Assembly (NCBI RefSeq): GCF_001027745.1
Contig: NZ_LECU01000003.1
Span: forward strand, 310,001 to 374,000
From: Pedobacter sp. BMA
GTDB lineage: Bacteria > Bacteroidota > Bacteroidia > Sphingobacteriales > Sphingobacteriaceae
Length of the DNA stretch: 64,000 nt
Direction of reading: 5' to 3'
Shown: piece by piece, positions 47,495 to 57,253 of the stretch
How positions within the stretch are numbered: position 1 is the first letter of the stretch
Layout: each line of letters begins with the position of its first letter
The notes under the pieces: model-generated
The model's database searches: none
What the model saw: only the letters and a program-made list of their open reading frames with translations
What the model was told of the DNA's origin: nothing
Position numbers and translations under genes: made by a program

Positions 47495-49575
47495 TTGCCA
47501 AAGAGTTTACGTTTCAGAAATTCTGCTGTTGCCTCACTTACCTTCACCCCGTTTGAAAACTTCATCCAGTGATGGGTATCGTCAGGAATCACCAGAGATT
47601 CAAATTCAAAGTTTTTATCCTCAAACCTCTTTGCCAGGTCCACACTCTGGCTGAAGGAAACATTGCGGTCGTCATCTGCATGAATAATCAGTGTTGGGGA
47701 GGTCCAGGTTTTGAGATAACTTACCGGTGAAGATTCCTGTGCAATTTTAGCGGCAAGGGTGGCATCAGGTGCTGGCGCTTTGGCCTCAGCTGTATTCGCA
47801 CTGAATCTGTTATTTACCCCATGAATATCAACCCCGGCAGCAAACAGCTTCGAATCTCTTCCTAAAGCCAAAGCCGTGAGATAACCGCCATATGATCCAC
47901 CATATATCCCTACGCGTTTAGGATCAACATGGGCCTGAGCGGACAGCCACTCTCCCGCCGCTTTAATATCCTGATATTCCGATGCACCCTGAGCACCTGC
48001 ATTTAGCGGTTTATGAAAGTCGTAACCATAGCCTAAGCCTAACCTGTAGTTGACCGACAGAACTGTAAAGCCCAGGCTTACCAGATATTGATTAAGTCCG
48101 TAGTCAATGGAATAGTAGTCCATAGGACTCCAGCCCAGATACATCTGCCTTTGCGGTCCGCCGTGAACATATAAAATTGCCGGATGACTTTTAAGTGGGT
48201 TTTTAGGAGAGAACAACTGACCGTAAACCAGCTGCCCATCGGCTGCCCGGAAGCTGATATGTTTCGGAATAACCATATGTTTGAGCGGAAAATCAGCAGG
48301 TATCAATTCTTCCCCGATGAGCCTGATTTTCCCTCCATCCTGCAAAACGGCAGGTAACAAGGGCCTTTGGGCCGTGGCACTCAAACAATAAACCTGCTCT
48401 CCATCGCCGGCAATTACCGGATAGGCTTCAATACCTAAGCCCCCACTCAGCGGCTTCATATCGCCCTTGTCAACTGAAACTTTACAAATATGCCTCCTGT
48501 CCAAATCATCTTTGTCCTTTCCTGTATTTGCGGCGAAAATAATTGTCTTTTTATCCTGCGTGAGCTTTACATTGTCGACAACGAAATTACCGGGAGTAAG
48601 CAGCAGCCTGTTTCTCCCTTTGCTATCCATTGAATATAGATGAGGCCAGCCATCTTCATAGGAACTGAAGATGATACGCCCAGCTGCCCAGGCTAAATTT
48701 GCGCCACCTTCAATTGATGGATAAGAACCTTTGATCGTTGTGGGGGCTTTCCAAATCTGCTTACCTTCACCCGTAATGACATTCGCAGTCCAGATTGCCC
48801 AGGGCTGATGTTTCTTCGCCAAAATGGAATCGGTCTCCCTTCCCAAGCCCTGGGTTCTGATGAAAGTAATTTCTGAACCGTCGGGCGACCAGGCAGGGGA
48901 GTGATCCCTCGCAAATGAAGGCAACAACCATTGAACGGGTGTTGACTGATCTTTATAAATCCCGATAAACGAATGGTCAGTTCTATTGCTTACGAATACG
49001 ATTTTTGTACCGTCAGGAGACCATTTATATCCTGAATTATTTCCTTTTGCGTAGAATAGATTCTTTGCCGGAGACGAACCATCTATTGCTGCGATTTTGA
49101 TCTGACCTCCGCTGGAGAATATTAAATCTTTACTATTCGGAGCAATCACCGGATAATCTCCTTCTCCAATTGTAATCGTTTTTCCACCTGCAAAAGGAAT
49201 ACTTAACACCTGCATTTTCGGGGCAACTGGAGAAGAACCGGCATTTACGGGACCTCCATCCCTTCCGCCGTGGTCGCCACCCCTGACAAATACAATCCAC
49301 TTTCCATCATCGGAAACAGATAGACTAGTTAATTCCTGCCCGTCATCTTCATTATAGCTGGTTAGCTTCATTACCTGATAATCCGGTGCTGTTGCAGTAT
49401 AAATATTTCGTTTACCCTGTTCATTTACTGCCCAGGCAATTTTTGATCCGGAGGGGGAAGAAACCAATTGAGAGGGGAACGGATAACTCAATACAGATTT
49501 TATCGGGAAAGGTTGACAGAAACCACAAACTGAAAACAAAATAAGAGACAGTAATATAATTGCGGCTTTGTTCAT
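47491..49575 (-). CDS. S9-family prolyl oligopeptidase-like serine peptidase, exported
   Basis: 694 residues from ATG 49575 (MNKAAIILLSLILF, a clear signal peptide ending GFCQ); a frame extending 41 codons further has no such signal. PD40/TolB-like propeller (about 40-385), then an alpha/beta-hydrolase domain: catalytic Ser about 561 in GGSYGGY, Asp in HADDDRNV (about 635) and His in DDTHHW (about 668). The propeller gates access for short peptides. It lies 82 bases after susD on the same strand, with a terminator-like hairpin between, so it may be read through from the SusCD operon. Convergent with the OppA-like gene. Confidence 0.93.
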   Translation of the reverse strand: MNKAAIILLSLILFSVCGFCQPFPIKSVLSYPFPSQLVSSPSGSKIAWAVNEQGKRNIYTATAPDYQVMKLTSYNEDDGQELTSLSVSDDGKWIVFVRGGDHGGRDGGPVNAGSSPVAPKMQVLSIPFAGGKTITIGEGDYPVIAPNSKDLIFSSGGQIKIAAIDGSSPAKNLFYAKGNNSGYKWSPDGTKIVFVSNRTDHSFIGIYKDQSTPVQWLLPSFARDHSPAWSPDGSEITFIRTQGLGRETDSILAKKHQPWAIWTANVITGEGKQIWKAPTTIKGSYPSIEGGANLAWAAGRIIFSSYEDGWPHLYSMDSKGRNRLLLTPGNFVVDNVKLTQDKKTIIFAANTGKDKDDLDRRHICKVSVDKGDMKPLSGGLGIEAYPVIAGDGEQVYCLSATAQRPLLPAVLQDGGKIRLIGEELIPADFPLKHMVIPKHISFRAADGQLVYGQLFSPKNPLKSHPAILYVHGGPQRQMYLGWSPMDYYSIDYGLNQYLVSLGFTVLSVNYRLGLGYGYDFHKPLNAGAQGASEYQDIKAAGEWLSAQAHVDPKRVGIYGGSYGGYLTALALGRDSKLFAAGVDIHGVNNRFSANTAEAKAPAPDATLAAKIAQESSPVSYLKTWTSPTLIIHADDDRNVSFSQSVDLAKRFEDKNFEFESLVIPDDTHHWMKFSNGVKVSEATAEFLKRKLFGN

Positions 49576-49600
49576 GAGTGATGATTTATAGAAAGTTATG

Positions 49601-49636
49601 AAAAAAGCCCTTACCGATAAAGGAAAGGGCTTTGTA
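49601..49636 (-). terminator. Terminator between susD and S9 peptidase
   Basis: AAAGCCCTT (49604-49612) and AAGGGCTTT (49625-49633) form a 9-bp stem; on the minus strand it is followed by a T run (plus-strand A run at 49601-49606). It lies 25 bases after the SusD stop and 25 bases before the peptidase ATG, so peptidase transcription requires read-through or its own promoter. Confidence 0.75.
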
Positions 49637-49657
49637 TTAGTTATTTTAATAAAATTG

Positions 49658-51094
49658 TTACTGATCCCACCAAAGTTTGGTTGTTCGCGGAACTTCAACA
49701 GGAACGTTTGAGCTATTCTTGCTTTTTTCTCCCTGGGGATAATCTAACCGTCTGATAAAGGTTGGCAACGCTGCATTGGCCGGCATACCAAAGTCTTTAT
49801 ATTTGTAATCGAAGCGGCGGGCATCATTCCAGGCTTCAGGATTTAAATATGTGGCGATATATTTTTCTTTAAAAATTAAATCTCTGGTAAGCGATGCAGC
49901 GCCAACGGCGACAGTAGGTTGCGCCAGGTAAATCTCCTTATCTGCAGTTGGCACCTGAAATTTATCCATATTAGCTCGTATAGCGGTTAAATAAGCATTG
50001 TAGGATCTCGTCCTGTCTGTATCAAAAGCAGCTTCAGCTTCTATAAACTTTAGTTCTGCATAGGTTACCAGAAAAATTGGTGAAGTGTTCCCGCTCCATG
50101 GTGAGTTTTGGGAAATATAGCATTCATCTTTTCTGGTATTAGCACCGGGTAATCTATTGCCTGCCCCGTTTACCGTACCAATATAAATACCGTCAACCGT
50201 TTTATCAGTAATTTTTGGCAGACGAGGATCTTCGATACCGGGATATGTTTTACCGTTTAAAGCATCTATTAATTGTTCAGACAACCACCCCCCTAATGAT
50301 TGATTGGCATTATTGAGTGCAACAGTTGCCCAAAAGTTCCGTTCCCTGAAAGTTTGCATCCTCGCATCTTCATCGTTAGAGGCAAAAGACTTACTTACGG
50401 CATCCAATACAGCCACTGGATTGTAGGTGCTCGTTTTACTTACTTTGTTTAATAAACGTGCTTTTAATGCGTAGGCCATTTTTAGCCAGTTGGCTCTTTC
50501 TGTCGAGGTGTTGGTTCCATAAATCAAATCACTGGCGGCTGCAAGTTTCACCGTAGAGGAGGTTTTCGCTAACTCTACAATGGCTTCATCTACCAGTGCC
50601 ATAGATGATGCATATACATCCTGTTGCCTGTCATACTTTGGAACAAGGTTATTAATGTTAAAGGCCTCCGAAAATGGTGCATCACCCCACAAATCGTTTA
50701 CCATGATCAAATTATATGCAATAAGCAAATCTGCTACCCCCTTATATTCACTTGAATTCTGTGCGACAGCGAGCTTTTTCATTTCGTTCGCGTCAGCCAT
50801 TGCAAAATACAGCGCGTCCCAGGTGGTACTGAAATCAATCGACTGGTAGGTGTCTCCTGCTCCACTGGCAGCAGGATTAGCCGTGTATTGAACATAAGGT
50901 AAAATGATACTAGCGACATTGTAATTGTTAAATCCTGCCTTATAGGTTGACGTAGCCAGCAACGCATTTAGGGTTGGAGCGGTTACCTGGTTTGGATTAT
51001 CAGCTACCTTATCGAAGTAACTATCTTTACAGCTCTGGAATCCAAGGGCGGTAATTAAAGCTGAAAACAAAGTGTTTTTTATAATCTTTTGCAT
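49658..51094 (-). CDS. susD: SusD/RagB-family surface lipoprotein
   Basis: 478 residues. Lipobox with Cys22 (LGFQSC) after a basic start. SusD-type helical TPR scaffold: ADNPNQVTAPTLNALLATSTYKAG near the N-terminus, ANEMKKLAVAQNSS, VNDLWGDAPFSEAF (about 135-148), AYALKARLLNKVSK and a late RLPKIT and LIFKEKYIATYLNPEAWNDARRFDY segment. It caps the SusC channel and captures ligand at the cell surface. It lies 12 bases downstream of the SusC gene. Ligand unknown; the following S9 peptidase hints at peptides, as with RagAB. Confidence 0.95.
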   Translation of the reverse strand: MQKIIKNTLFSALITALGFQSCKDSYFDKVADNPNQVTAPTLNALLATSTYKAGFNNYNVASIILPYVQYTANPAASGAGDTYQSIDFSTTWDALYFAMADANEMKKLAVAQNSSEYKGVADLLIAYNLIMVNDLWGDAPFSEAFNINNLVPKYDRQQDVYASSMALVDEAIVELAKTSSTVKLAAASDLIYGTNTSTERANWLKMAYALKARLLNKVSKTSTYNPVAVLDAVSKSFASNDEDARMQTFRERNFWATVALNNANQSLGGWLSEQLIDALNGKTYPGIEDPRLPKITDKTVDGIYIGTVNGAGNRLPGANTRKDECYISQNSPWSGNTSPIFLVTYAELKFIEAEAAFDTDRTRSYNAYLTAIRANMDKFQVPTADKEIYLAQPTVAVGAASLTRDLIFKEKYIATYLNPEAWNDARRFDYKYKDFGMPANAALPTFIRRLDYPQGEKSKNSSNVPVEVPRTTKLWWDQ

Positions 51095-51106
51095 CTTTAT
51101 TCCTTT

Positions 51107-54100
51107 TTAAAATCCAACATTAAGTGTAAACATAATTGTGCGGGCAGAAGGATAGGTAAATCCTGCTGAACCATCATTATTGCTTCCCGAATCGTACGAA
51201 CTCGATTCCGGATCGACACCATAGTATTTAGTCCATAGCCAAAGATTATTACCTGTAACAGATAATGAGGCATTTTTGATGGTTTTACTTGGCAACCACC
51301 TCTCCGGAAATTTATAAGATAGGCTAGCTGAACGCAAACGTACCCAGGACGCATCAGTTACAAATGGTTCTGAAACATTTCTATAGTAAATACGGTAATA
51401 GCCATCGCCATAATCAACTCCATCAGGTGCTATCCTTTGCCCAAGCCAAACTTGCTTGGTATTTGGGGTTCCATTAGCCAGATTGCCTTCAAAGACTTTA
51501 AAACTTCTCCTATCGGTGGTGTAATCAGGCAAACCGAATGCAGAGTAAAAATCTTCTAACCAATTATATTTTTCAAAACCAAGCCGGGCATCAAACAACA
51601 CGTTTAAACTAAAATTTTTGTAATTAAATGTGTTACCTAAACCGACGATATAATTTGGCTGTGAATTTCCTAATAACCTTTGTGTTCCACCTGAAATGAT
51701 TGGAAAACCGTTGGCTCCGATAAGCAGAGGAAGGTCTTTATCTAATACATTTGGATCCTGAGCAGTTGGCGAATACCTCTGAAAATAACTTCCATAAATG
51801 TTACCATAAGGTTGTCCCTTAATCAGTTTCATCGTTACACCTGCATTACCATATCCTCTGGCGGCGCCATACACAATTTCGCTAATACCATTTGGCATAG
51901 AAAGAACCTTATTCCTGTTTGCTGAAAGGTTCAGGTTCACATTCCAGTTAAAGTCTTTGCTTACGATTGGCTTACCATTAATGACAAGCTCAACACCACG
52001 ATTTCTAATATCACCGGCGTTAATTGATTTTGTAACATATCCGACAGCCGATGAAATTTGCGTTTGAACAATCTGATCCTTGCTTAATGAGTAATAATAA
52101 GTAAAGTCAAAACCCAGACGATTCTTTAGAAATGACATCTCTAAACCTGCTTCATAAGTATTTGTAAATTCAGGACGCAAATCAGTATTTCCTAAGTTCG
52201 GAGCTATAGTTAAGCCACCTGTTCCGGTAGGTAATGAATTATAAGGTGTGTAGCCCGTGAAAGTAGCATATTCTGATGCATCTTTTCCGATTCTGGCATA
52301 CGACAGCCTTAACTTGGCCTGGCTAATTACAGCAGGAAGTTTGAACTGATCAGAAAACACGTAACTTAAACTTGCTGAAGGGTAGAAGAAAGATCTGCTT
52401 TCCTTGGGCAGCGTTGATGTAATATCATTTCTACCTGTTACAGTCAAAAACACAAAATTTTTGTAGTCGAAAGTCGCTTCCCCGAAGTAACCCACTAATC
52501 GCTTTTGTCTGATAGACTGACTAGGTGTAAGCACCCCTGCATTCGCAAGATTAAAGAAATTGTAAATACCTAAAATACTTCCAAGCGTTCCAATGTCTTT
52601 TATTTTTCGGTCATAAAGTTCCTGCCCTAATCTTAAAGTTCCTGTAATATCATCAGTGAGTTTTGTGTTGAAGGTTGCAACGAAAGTACTGTTGATTGTC
52701 CTGAACTTGGTATTATATTCACCGTAATATCCCTGATCGTTATCATACATTGCCTCACCTGTGTACATTGGACCTCTAGCAGTACGGACACGATTATCGT
52801 TATAAGTGTCCACTCCAAAACGATAAGAAAAATTTAACCACTTTGTTGGATCATAACTCAAACTTGCGCCGGCTATAAACCTATTCACGTCGCCCTTCAG
52901 TTTATTGTTAGCCGTTCCCCAAATGGGATTGTTTGTACCAATGTATTTTTGTGATCCGTCTGCATTTTCGTAATCGGCAACATCATACCTCGGCGACCAG
53001 TAAGCCAGACTTTCGCCAAACCGGTCTGCACTGTACGTGTAGCCTCCTGAATTTGTAAAGTTCATATTGACAGACGCTTTTAACTTGGGGCTGATCTTAA
53101 GGTCTGTATTCAATCTTGCAGACAGGTTTTTGTTATCTGTGTTCGGCATCATTCCTTTTTGATACAATTGAGAAACAGAGGAGAAAAATCTGATAACCTC
53201 ACTACCTCCGGCTACTGAGACTGAATTTTTCACTTGCTGGCCTGTTCCGAATGCTTGTTCATAGTTATCAAAAAGTTCATCAGGATGTGTTGGATCTTTC
53301 AGTTTTGCTTCTGCTATGGTTGGACCCCATGCAGGTCCAATCCCCGTAGGTGGATTAGTGTAATCACCCAAAACACCTTGAGTGTACTCTTTTTGCACCT
53401 TTGGACTAATCAGAACCTGATCAAAGCCATAACTGCTATTCAAATCAATCTGTAAACCATTTTGCTTCCCCCTTTTTGTTGTTATGACTACAACACCATT
53501 TGCTCCCCTTAATCCATATAATGCAGTTGCAGCACCACCCTTGAGTATATTAATGGTCTCAATATCTTCAGGATTAATATCTGAAGCACGGTTGGTCACC
53601 CCTCGCGCGCCATAAGCTGTACCTCCTGGATTAGCTCCAACGGTAGAGGTGGAATTATCAATCTGTACACCATCAATTACATAGAGCGGATCTCCCGAGA
53701 TATTCGGATCTATTGAATTTACGCCCCTTACTCTGATACTGGCGCCCTGACCCGGGCCACCACCAGTACTGGAGATGGTTGCGCCGGCTACCTTTCCCTG
53801 CAATGCATTTATAAGATTTGGTTGATGGTTGAAGTTCAAGTCCTCAGACCTAACCGTTTGGGCGGAATATCCTAGAGATTTAGCCTGTCTGGTAATCCCC
53901 AATGCAGTAGAGATCGTTACCTCCTGTAATTGCTGTGCATCAGGAGCTAAATTACTATTGATCTCTGCTCTATCGCCAACTGTAATTTCCTGAGTCTTGT
54001 AGCCAATCAAACTAATCACAATTATGGCGCTAGTGCCAGGCACCTGAATCGTAAATTTGCCATTTGCATCTGTCGATGTCCCTGTACCGGAACCCTTAAC

Positions 54101-54238
54101 TTTGATACTCACTCCGGGTAATGCCCCTCCATCGTCTGAAGCTGTAATTCTTCCGGAAATCATTTTCACCTGAGCGGTGGAGGATAGGCCGGATAGTAAA
54201 AGACACAGAAAAGAGAGCAATGTAAAGATTTTTTTCAT
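51107..54238 (-). CDS. susC: SusC/RagA-family TonB-linked outer-membrane transporter
   Basis: 1043 residues. Signal peptide (about 1-22, ending STAQ). CarboxypepD_reg-like domain (about 25-110, GRITASDDGGALPGVSIKVKG), then the plug (about 115-235, LQGKVAGATISSTGGGPGQG and GAATALYGLRGANGVVVITTK are the SusC hallmarks), then a 22-strand barrel ending FTLNVGF. It actively imports substrate delivered by SusD using TonB energy. Operon order is susC then susD. The sequence is intact; no frameshift seen. Substrate not determinable. Confidence 0.95.
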   Translation of the reverse strand: MKKIFTLLSFLCLLLSGLSSTAQVKMISGRITASDDGGALPGVSIKVKGSGTGTSTDANGKFTIQVPGTSAIIVISLIGYKTQEITVGDRAEINSNLAPDAQQLQEVTISTALGITRQAKSLGYSAQTVRSEDLNFNHQPNLINALQGKVAGATISSTGGGPGQGASIRVRGVNSIDPNISGDPLYVIDGVQIDNSTSTVGANPGGTAYGARGVTNRASDINPEDIETINILKGGAATALYGLRGANGVVVITTKRGKQNGLQIDLNSSYGFDQVLISPKVQKEYTQGVLGDYTNPPTGIGPAWGPTIAEAKLKDPTHPDELFDNYEQAFGTGQQVKNSVSVAGGSEVIRFFSSVSQLYQKGMMPNTDNKNLSARLNTDLKISPKLKASVNMNFTNSGGYTYSADRFGESLAYWSPRYDVADYENADGSQKYIGTNNPIWGTANNKLKGDVNRFIAGASLSYDPTKWLNFSYRFGVDTYNDNRVRTARGPMYTGEAMYDNDQGYYGEYNTKFRTINSTFVATFNTKLTDDITGTLRLGQELYDRKIKDIGTLGSILGIYNFFNLANAGVLTPSQSIRQKRLVGYFGEATFDYKNFVFLTVTGRNDITSTLPKESRSFFYPSASLSYVFSDQFKLPAVISQAKLRLSYARIGKDASEYATFTGYTPYNSLPTGTGGLTIAPNLGNTDLRPEFTNTYEAGLEMSFLKNRLGFDFTYYYSLSKDQIVQTQISSAVGYVTKSINAGDIRNRGVELVINGKPIVSKDFNWNVNLNLSANRNKVLSMPNGISEIVYGAARGYGNAGVTMKLIKGQPYGNIYGSYFQRYSPTAQDPNVLDKDLPLLIGANGFPIISGGTQRLLGNSQPNYIVGLGNTFNYKNFSLNVLFDARLGFEKYNWLEDFYSAFGLPDYTTDRRSFKVFEGNLANGTPNTKQVWLGQRIAPDGVDYGDGYYRIYYRNVSEPFVTDASWVRLRSASLSYKFPERWLPSKTIKNASLSVTGNNLWLWTKYYGVDPESSSYDSGSNNDGSAGFTYPSARTIMFTLNVGF

Positions 54239-54479
54239 ATCTCTATTTGTTTAGGTTAGTGTATTAGTTATATGCAATATATGCTTTTTATAAGCAAAAC
54301 ACTATCCTTTGGAGGTGACAACATGTCCAATGAGATAAAATTTTTACGTAGATTCAGATAGAAAGCAGCTTTTTGCTGGAATTGAGGTATTAAAACACCT
54401 AAACGCGGATGACTCTAAGAAATAAAGCTAATTCAAAAATGAAATACTATGAATTCAACAAGAAGCATTGAGCATACAT

Positions 54480-54511
54480 AAAAAAAGCTCCCAGTTTTCA
54501 CCAGAAGCTTT
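54480..54511 (-). terminator. Terminator of the TonB-dependent barrel gene
   Basis: On the minus strand AAAGCTTC (54511-54504) pairs with GGAGCTTT (54491-54484, one G-U), followed by T residues. It lies 26 bases after the barrel stop at 54537. The remaining bases of 54239-54479 hold no gene; they include the susC promoter region, in which I see no clear box. Confidence 0.6.
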
Positions 54512-54536
54512 AGTATTTATATATTATATTTGGGTT

Positions 54537-56987
54537 TTACTGTTGTAATCCACCGCCCATTCCACCACCTTGTTGCTGGTCTTGTTTAATATCGTCGTTT
54601 TTAATCTTTTTCTTTTCCGTAAATTTCAACTTACCAAATGAGTAACTAAAGTTTACGCCAAATGAACGAAGCGGGTAGTAAACATTTGTACTCTGATAAA
54701 GGGTGGTTACTTTATTACCGACTGTGGTAACAGAATTATTTACCGTTTTGATGTGCAAATCACGGGTGAAAGGGTTCAGGGTATTAATACCAATTGATCC
54801 CTTTTTATTCAGGATATCCTTCTTGAATGATGCGCCATAAAACACCATGGCATCAGTTTTACCCTGATAGGTTCTTCTTGGAGAGTTAACTACACCAAAT
54901 AATTCAAAATTATACCCTTTACCGAAACCATAAGCAGACCGGCCGAAGATGTTATAGTTTAAAAATGTTCCTGTGCTTAAACCTGTTTGTTCATTGCTTA
55001 CCTCATAAGTATTAACACCCAGATTGGTCATTAATGTCCATTTTGGTTTTGGATTGTAAGATGCAAAGACATTTGCACCGTAAGTTTGCGCTGTACCAAC
55101 ATTGAGGTAGGTAGACAATGTTTTATCCACACCGTTTTCTCTTAAAGGCGTAATGGAACTTTCTATAACCCCACCTGTGCGACGGTAAAATACGGATGCG
55201 TTAATAACTGATCCCTTAATAAAAGTAGAATATCCCAATTCAAAATTATCACTCAATTCCGGACTCAAGCCTGGTTCTCCCTGCCTAACATTAAACTGAT
55301 CACTCTCATTACGAAATGGATTTAAATAGGCTAGAGTTGGCCTTTGTACCCTGCGGTTATAGCTTAACTTTAAAGTTGCATTGCCTTTCAGTGTTTGAGA
55401 GATAATGGCGCTTGGAAACAGGTTAAAGTAATCATTCTTCTGGATACCTTGTTTTTCAGTATTGAAATCAATGGTGGTATATTCTGATCTCAAACCACCT
55501 TTGAAATTCAGTTTTTTGCTTAATTTAAAACTAATTACGCCATAGGCAGATGCAACATTCTGGTTGTATTCAAAGTCCTGAGCAGCATTATTAGAGAATT
55601 CACTGTTTATATTTCTGAAAATCCCTTTAGCACCAACCTCCAAAATTGTGGTTTTACTGAATGGGTAAGTATAATCCGTTTGCGCAGTATATTCTTTATT
55701 TTTACCTGTATTGCTGTTATTTACTGCAGGGAAGGTACTTCCAACAATTTCATTTTCAAAGTCGGTTGTATTCCGTCCTGAAGATAGCTGACCGGAGATG
55801 GTAAATTCTTCACCCTCTTTTTTCGAGGTGTGTTTATAATCCACATTCCAGTCCAGGTTGTTAAATCCCATATCCATATTACTGATATTTTTCAATGGTA
55901 CACCATTTAAAATGTAATCAGCTTTACCAGGCCCTCCGTTCGAGAAGTTATTATACTTAACTGTAGAACTTAGATTGTTATAAGCATTGAAATCGTAATC
56001 GGCTCCAAAACTTCCGTTATAACCATTACGGCTCCACCTGGAAACGCCATCCTGACGAATCGAATTGATGCTGGTTTTTGTTAGTGAGTCTATCCTGGTA
56101 TTGTTTTCAAATAAAACCCTTGAATCTTGTGCATAGGCCAAATTGGTTCCTAAGCTCGTATTTACACTCAAACGTCCCGTTTTAGCGGTCAGATTAAAAG
56201 CACCGTTATTCTGGCGCGTTCCTGCCGAAACATTTACGGTTCCACTCACCCCCTGGGCATTCGATTTTTTAGTGATGATGTTGATGATACCTCCTGAACC
56301 CTCAGCATCATATTTGGCAGATGGGCTGGTAATCACCTCTACACTTTTAATTTGTTCTGCAGGAATCATTTTCAAAGCATCAGCTACACTGCTGGCCATG
56401 GTTCCTGATGGTTTACCATTAATCAATACGCGAACTGCTCCGCCCCTTAACTGAACGTTTCCATCCACATCAACAGATAACATCGGAACCTTACGCATCA
56501 CATCAGTGGCATCACCACCGGCATTTGTTCCGTCTGCTTCAGCATTGTAAACCATTCTATCAATCTTGTTTTCGATTACGGCTTTTGTACCCTGAACCTG
56601 AACATCGGCCAATGAGTTTTCATTTGATGAGATATATACCGTTCCTAAATTCTGATCGGGTTTAGATGGTGTTGTAACCACCTGAACAGTTTTAGTTTTA
56701 TAGCCCATAAATCCAATCATCAATTTATAGGTATCGGGAGTAACGTTCTGCAAAGTTATTTTCCCTTTTGGATCAGTTACACCGCCGTTCATGGATTTAT
56801 TATCCTTTACCCTAAGCAGAGATATTGTAGCATAATCTATTGGTTGCTTGGTAGCAGAGTCTAAAATTACGGCAGAAATCCTTCCGGCAACTGTGGATTT
56901 TTGTGCGCCGCCAAAGCCACCGCCAAACTGTGCCTGTGCTTTAAAGAAAATACCAAGAATAAAAGTTAAAAGTAGAATTCGTTTCAT
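54537..56987 (-). CDS. TonB-dependent outer-membrane barrel (OMP_b-brl_3 type) with CarboxypepD domain
   Basis: 816 residues. Signal peptide (1-19, ending AQAQ), a GG-rich linker, CarboxypepD_reg-like domain (about 33-115, VILDSATKQPIDYATISLLR), plug (about 125-240, TKAVIENKIDRMVYNAEADGTNAGGDATDVMRKVPML region, RVLINGKPSG), then the barrel with SYNRRVQRPTLAYLNPF. Tail KKIKNDDIKQDQQQGGGMGGG is hydrophilic. No SusD partner, so a stand-alone receptor class common in Bacteroidota. A 21-bp direct repeat lies upstream (57080-57114), and a terminator follows. Substrate unknown. Confidence 0.9.
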   Translation of the reverse strand: MKRILLLTFILGIFFKAQAQFGGGFGGAQKSTVAGRISAVILDSATKQPIDYATISLLRVKDNKSMNGGVTDPKGKITLQNVTPDTYKLMIGFMGYKTKTVQVVTTPSKPDQNLGTVYISSNENSLADVQVQGTKAVIENKIDRMVYNAEADGTNAGGDATDVMRKVPMLSVDVDGNVQLRGGAVRVLINGKPSGTMASSVADALKMIPAEQIKSVEVITSPSAKYDAEGSGGIINIITKKSNAQGVSGTVNVSAGTRQNNGAFNLTAKTGRLSVNTSLGTNLAYAQDSRVLFENNTRIDSLTKTSINSIRQDGVSRWSRNGYNGSFGADYDFNAYNNLSSTVKYNNFSNGGPGKADYILNGVPLKNISNMDMGFNNLDWNVDYKHTSKKEGEEFTISGQLSSGRNTTDFENEIVGSTFPAVNNSNTGKNKEYTAQTDYTYPFSKTTILEVGAKGIFRNINSEFSNNAAQDFEYNQNVASAYGVISFKLSKKLNFKGGLRSEYTTIDFNTEKQGIQKNDYFNLFPSAIISQTLKGNATLKLSYNRRVQRPTLAYLNPFRNESDQFNVRQGEPGLSPELSDNFELGYSTFIKGSVINASVFYRRTGGVIESSITPLRENGVDKTLSTYLNVGTAQTYGANVFASYNPKPKWTLMTNLGVNTYEVSNEQTGLSTGTFLNYNIFGRSAYGFGKGYNFELFGVVNSPRRTYQGKTDAMVFYGASFKKDILNKKGSIGINTLNPFTRDLHIKTVNNSVTTVGNKVTTLYQSTNVYYPLRSFGVNFSYSFGKLKFTEKKKIKNDDIKQDQQQGGGMGGGLQQ

Positions 56988-57079
56988 GCTAATTTGTTAG
57001 TCTATAGTTATTAGTCTGCGCAAATTGCAATTTGTTACAACAGTGTAGAATACTTTTCACGCGAGTCAGTTAATTTGAT

Positions 57080-57114
57080 CGGCAAAAGTGCGACTTTTTT
57101 CGGTAAAACGAGCG
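57080..57114 (-). promoter_or_regulatory. 21-bp-spaced direct repeat upstream of the TonB-dependent barrel
   Basis: On the plus strand CGGCAAAAGTGCG (57080-57092) and CGGTAAAACGAGCG (57101-57114) repeat with a 21-bp period; read on the minus strand these are CGCTCGTTTTACCG and CGCACTTTTGCCG. The GAGCG/CGCTC core resembles the CGCTCA repeats at 2279-2305. It is 93-127 bases before the ATG at 56987. Candidate LytTR-type operator. Confidence 0.4.
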
Positions 57115-57152
57115 GAAGATCGAAAATGTATGCCGAGGTGCAGATCAGGGCC

Positions 57153-57192
57153 TAAAAAAAATGGATAACAAGCAATGTGCTTATTATCCATT
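57153..57192 (-). terminator. Terminator of the lipid-modification operon
   Basis: AATGGATAA-C-AAGCA (57160-57174) pairs with TGCTT-A-TTATCCATT (57178-57192) with one mismatch; on the minus strand it is followed by a run of eight T (plus-strand A run 57154-57160). It lies about 60 bases after the stop of the last gene of the operon (57254). Confidence 0.75.
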
Positions 57193-57253
57193 CCATATTT
57201 CCAATTTCACCTTTCAAATCTCACCTCCCGAATCTCATGTAACATATCTCCAA

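Noticed and set aside
49576..49698. 41-codon extension of the S9 peptidase
   Set aside because: It precedes the true signal peptide and runs through the susD terminator and stop region.
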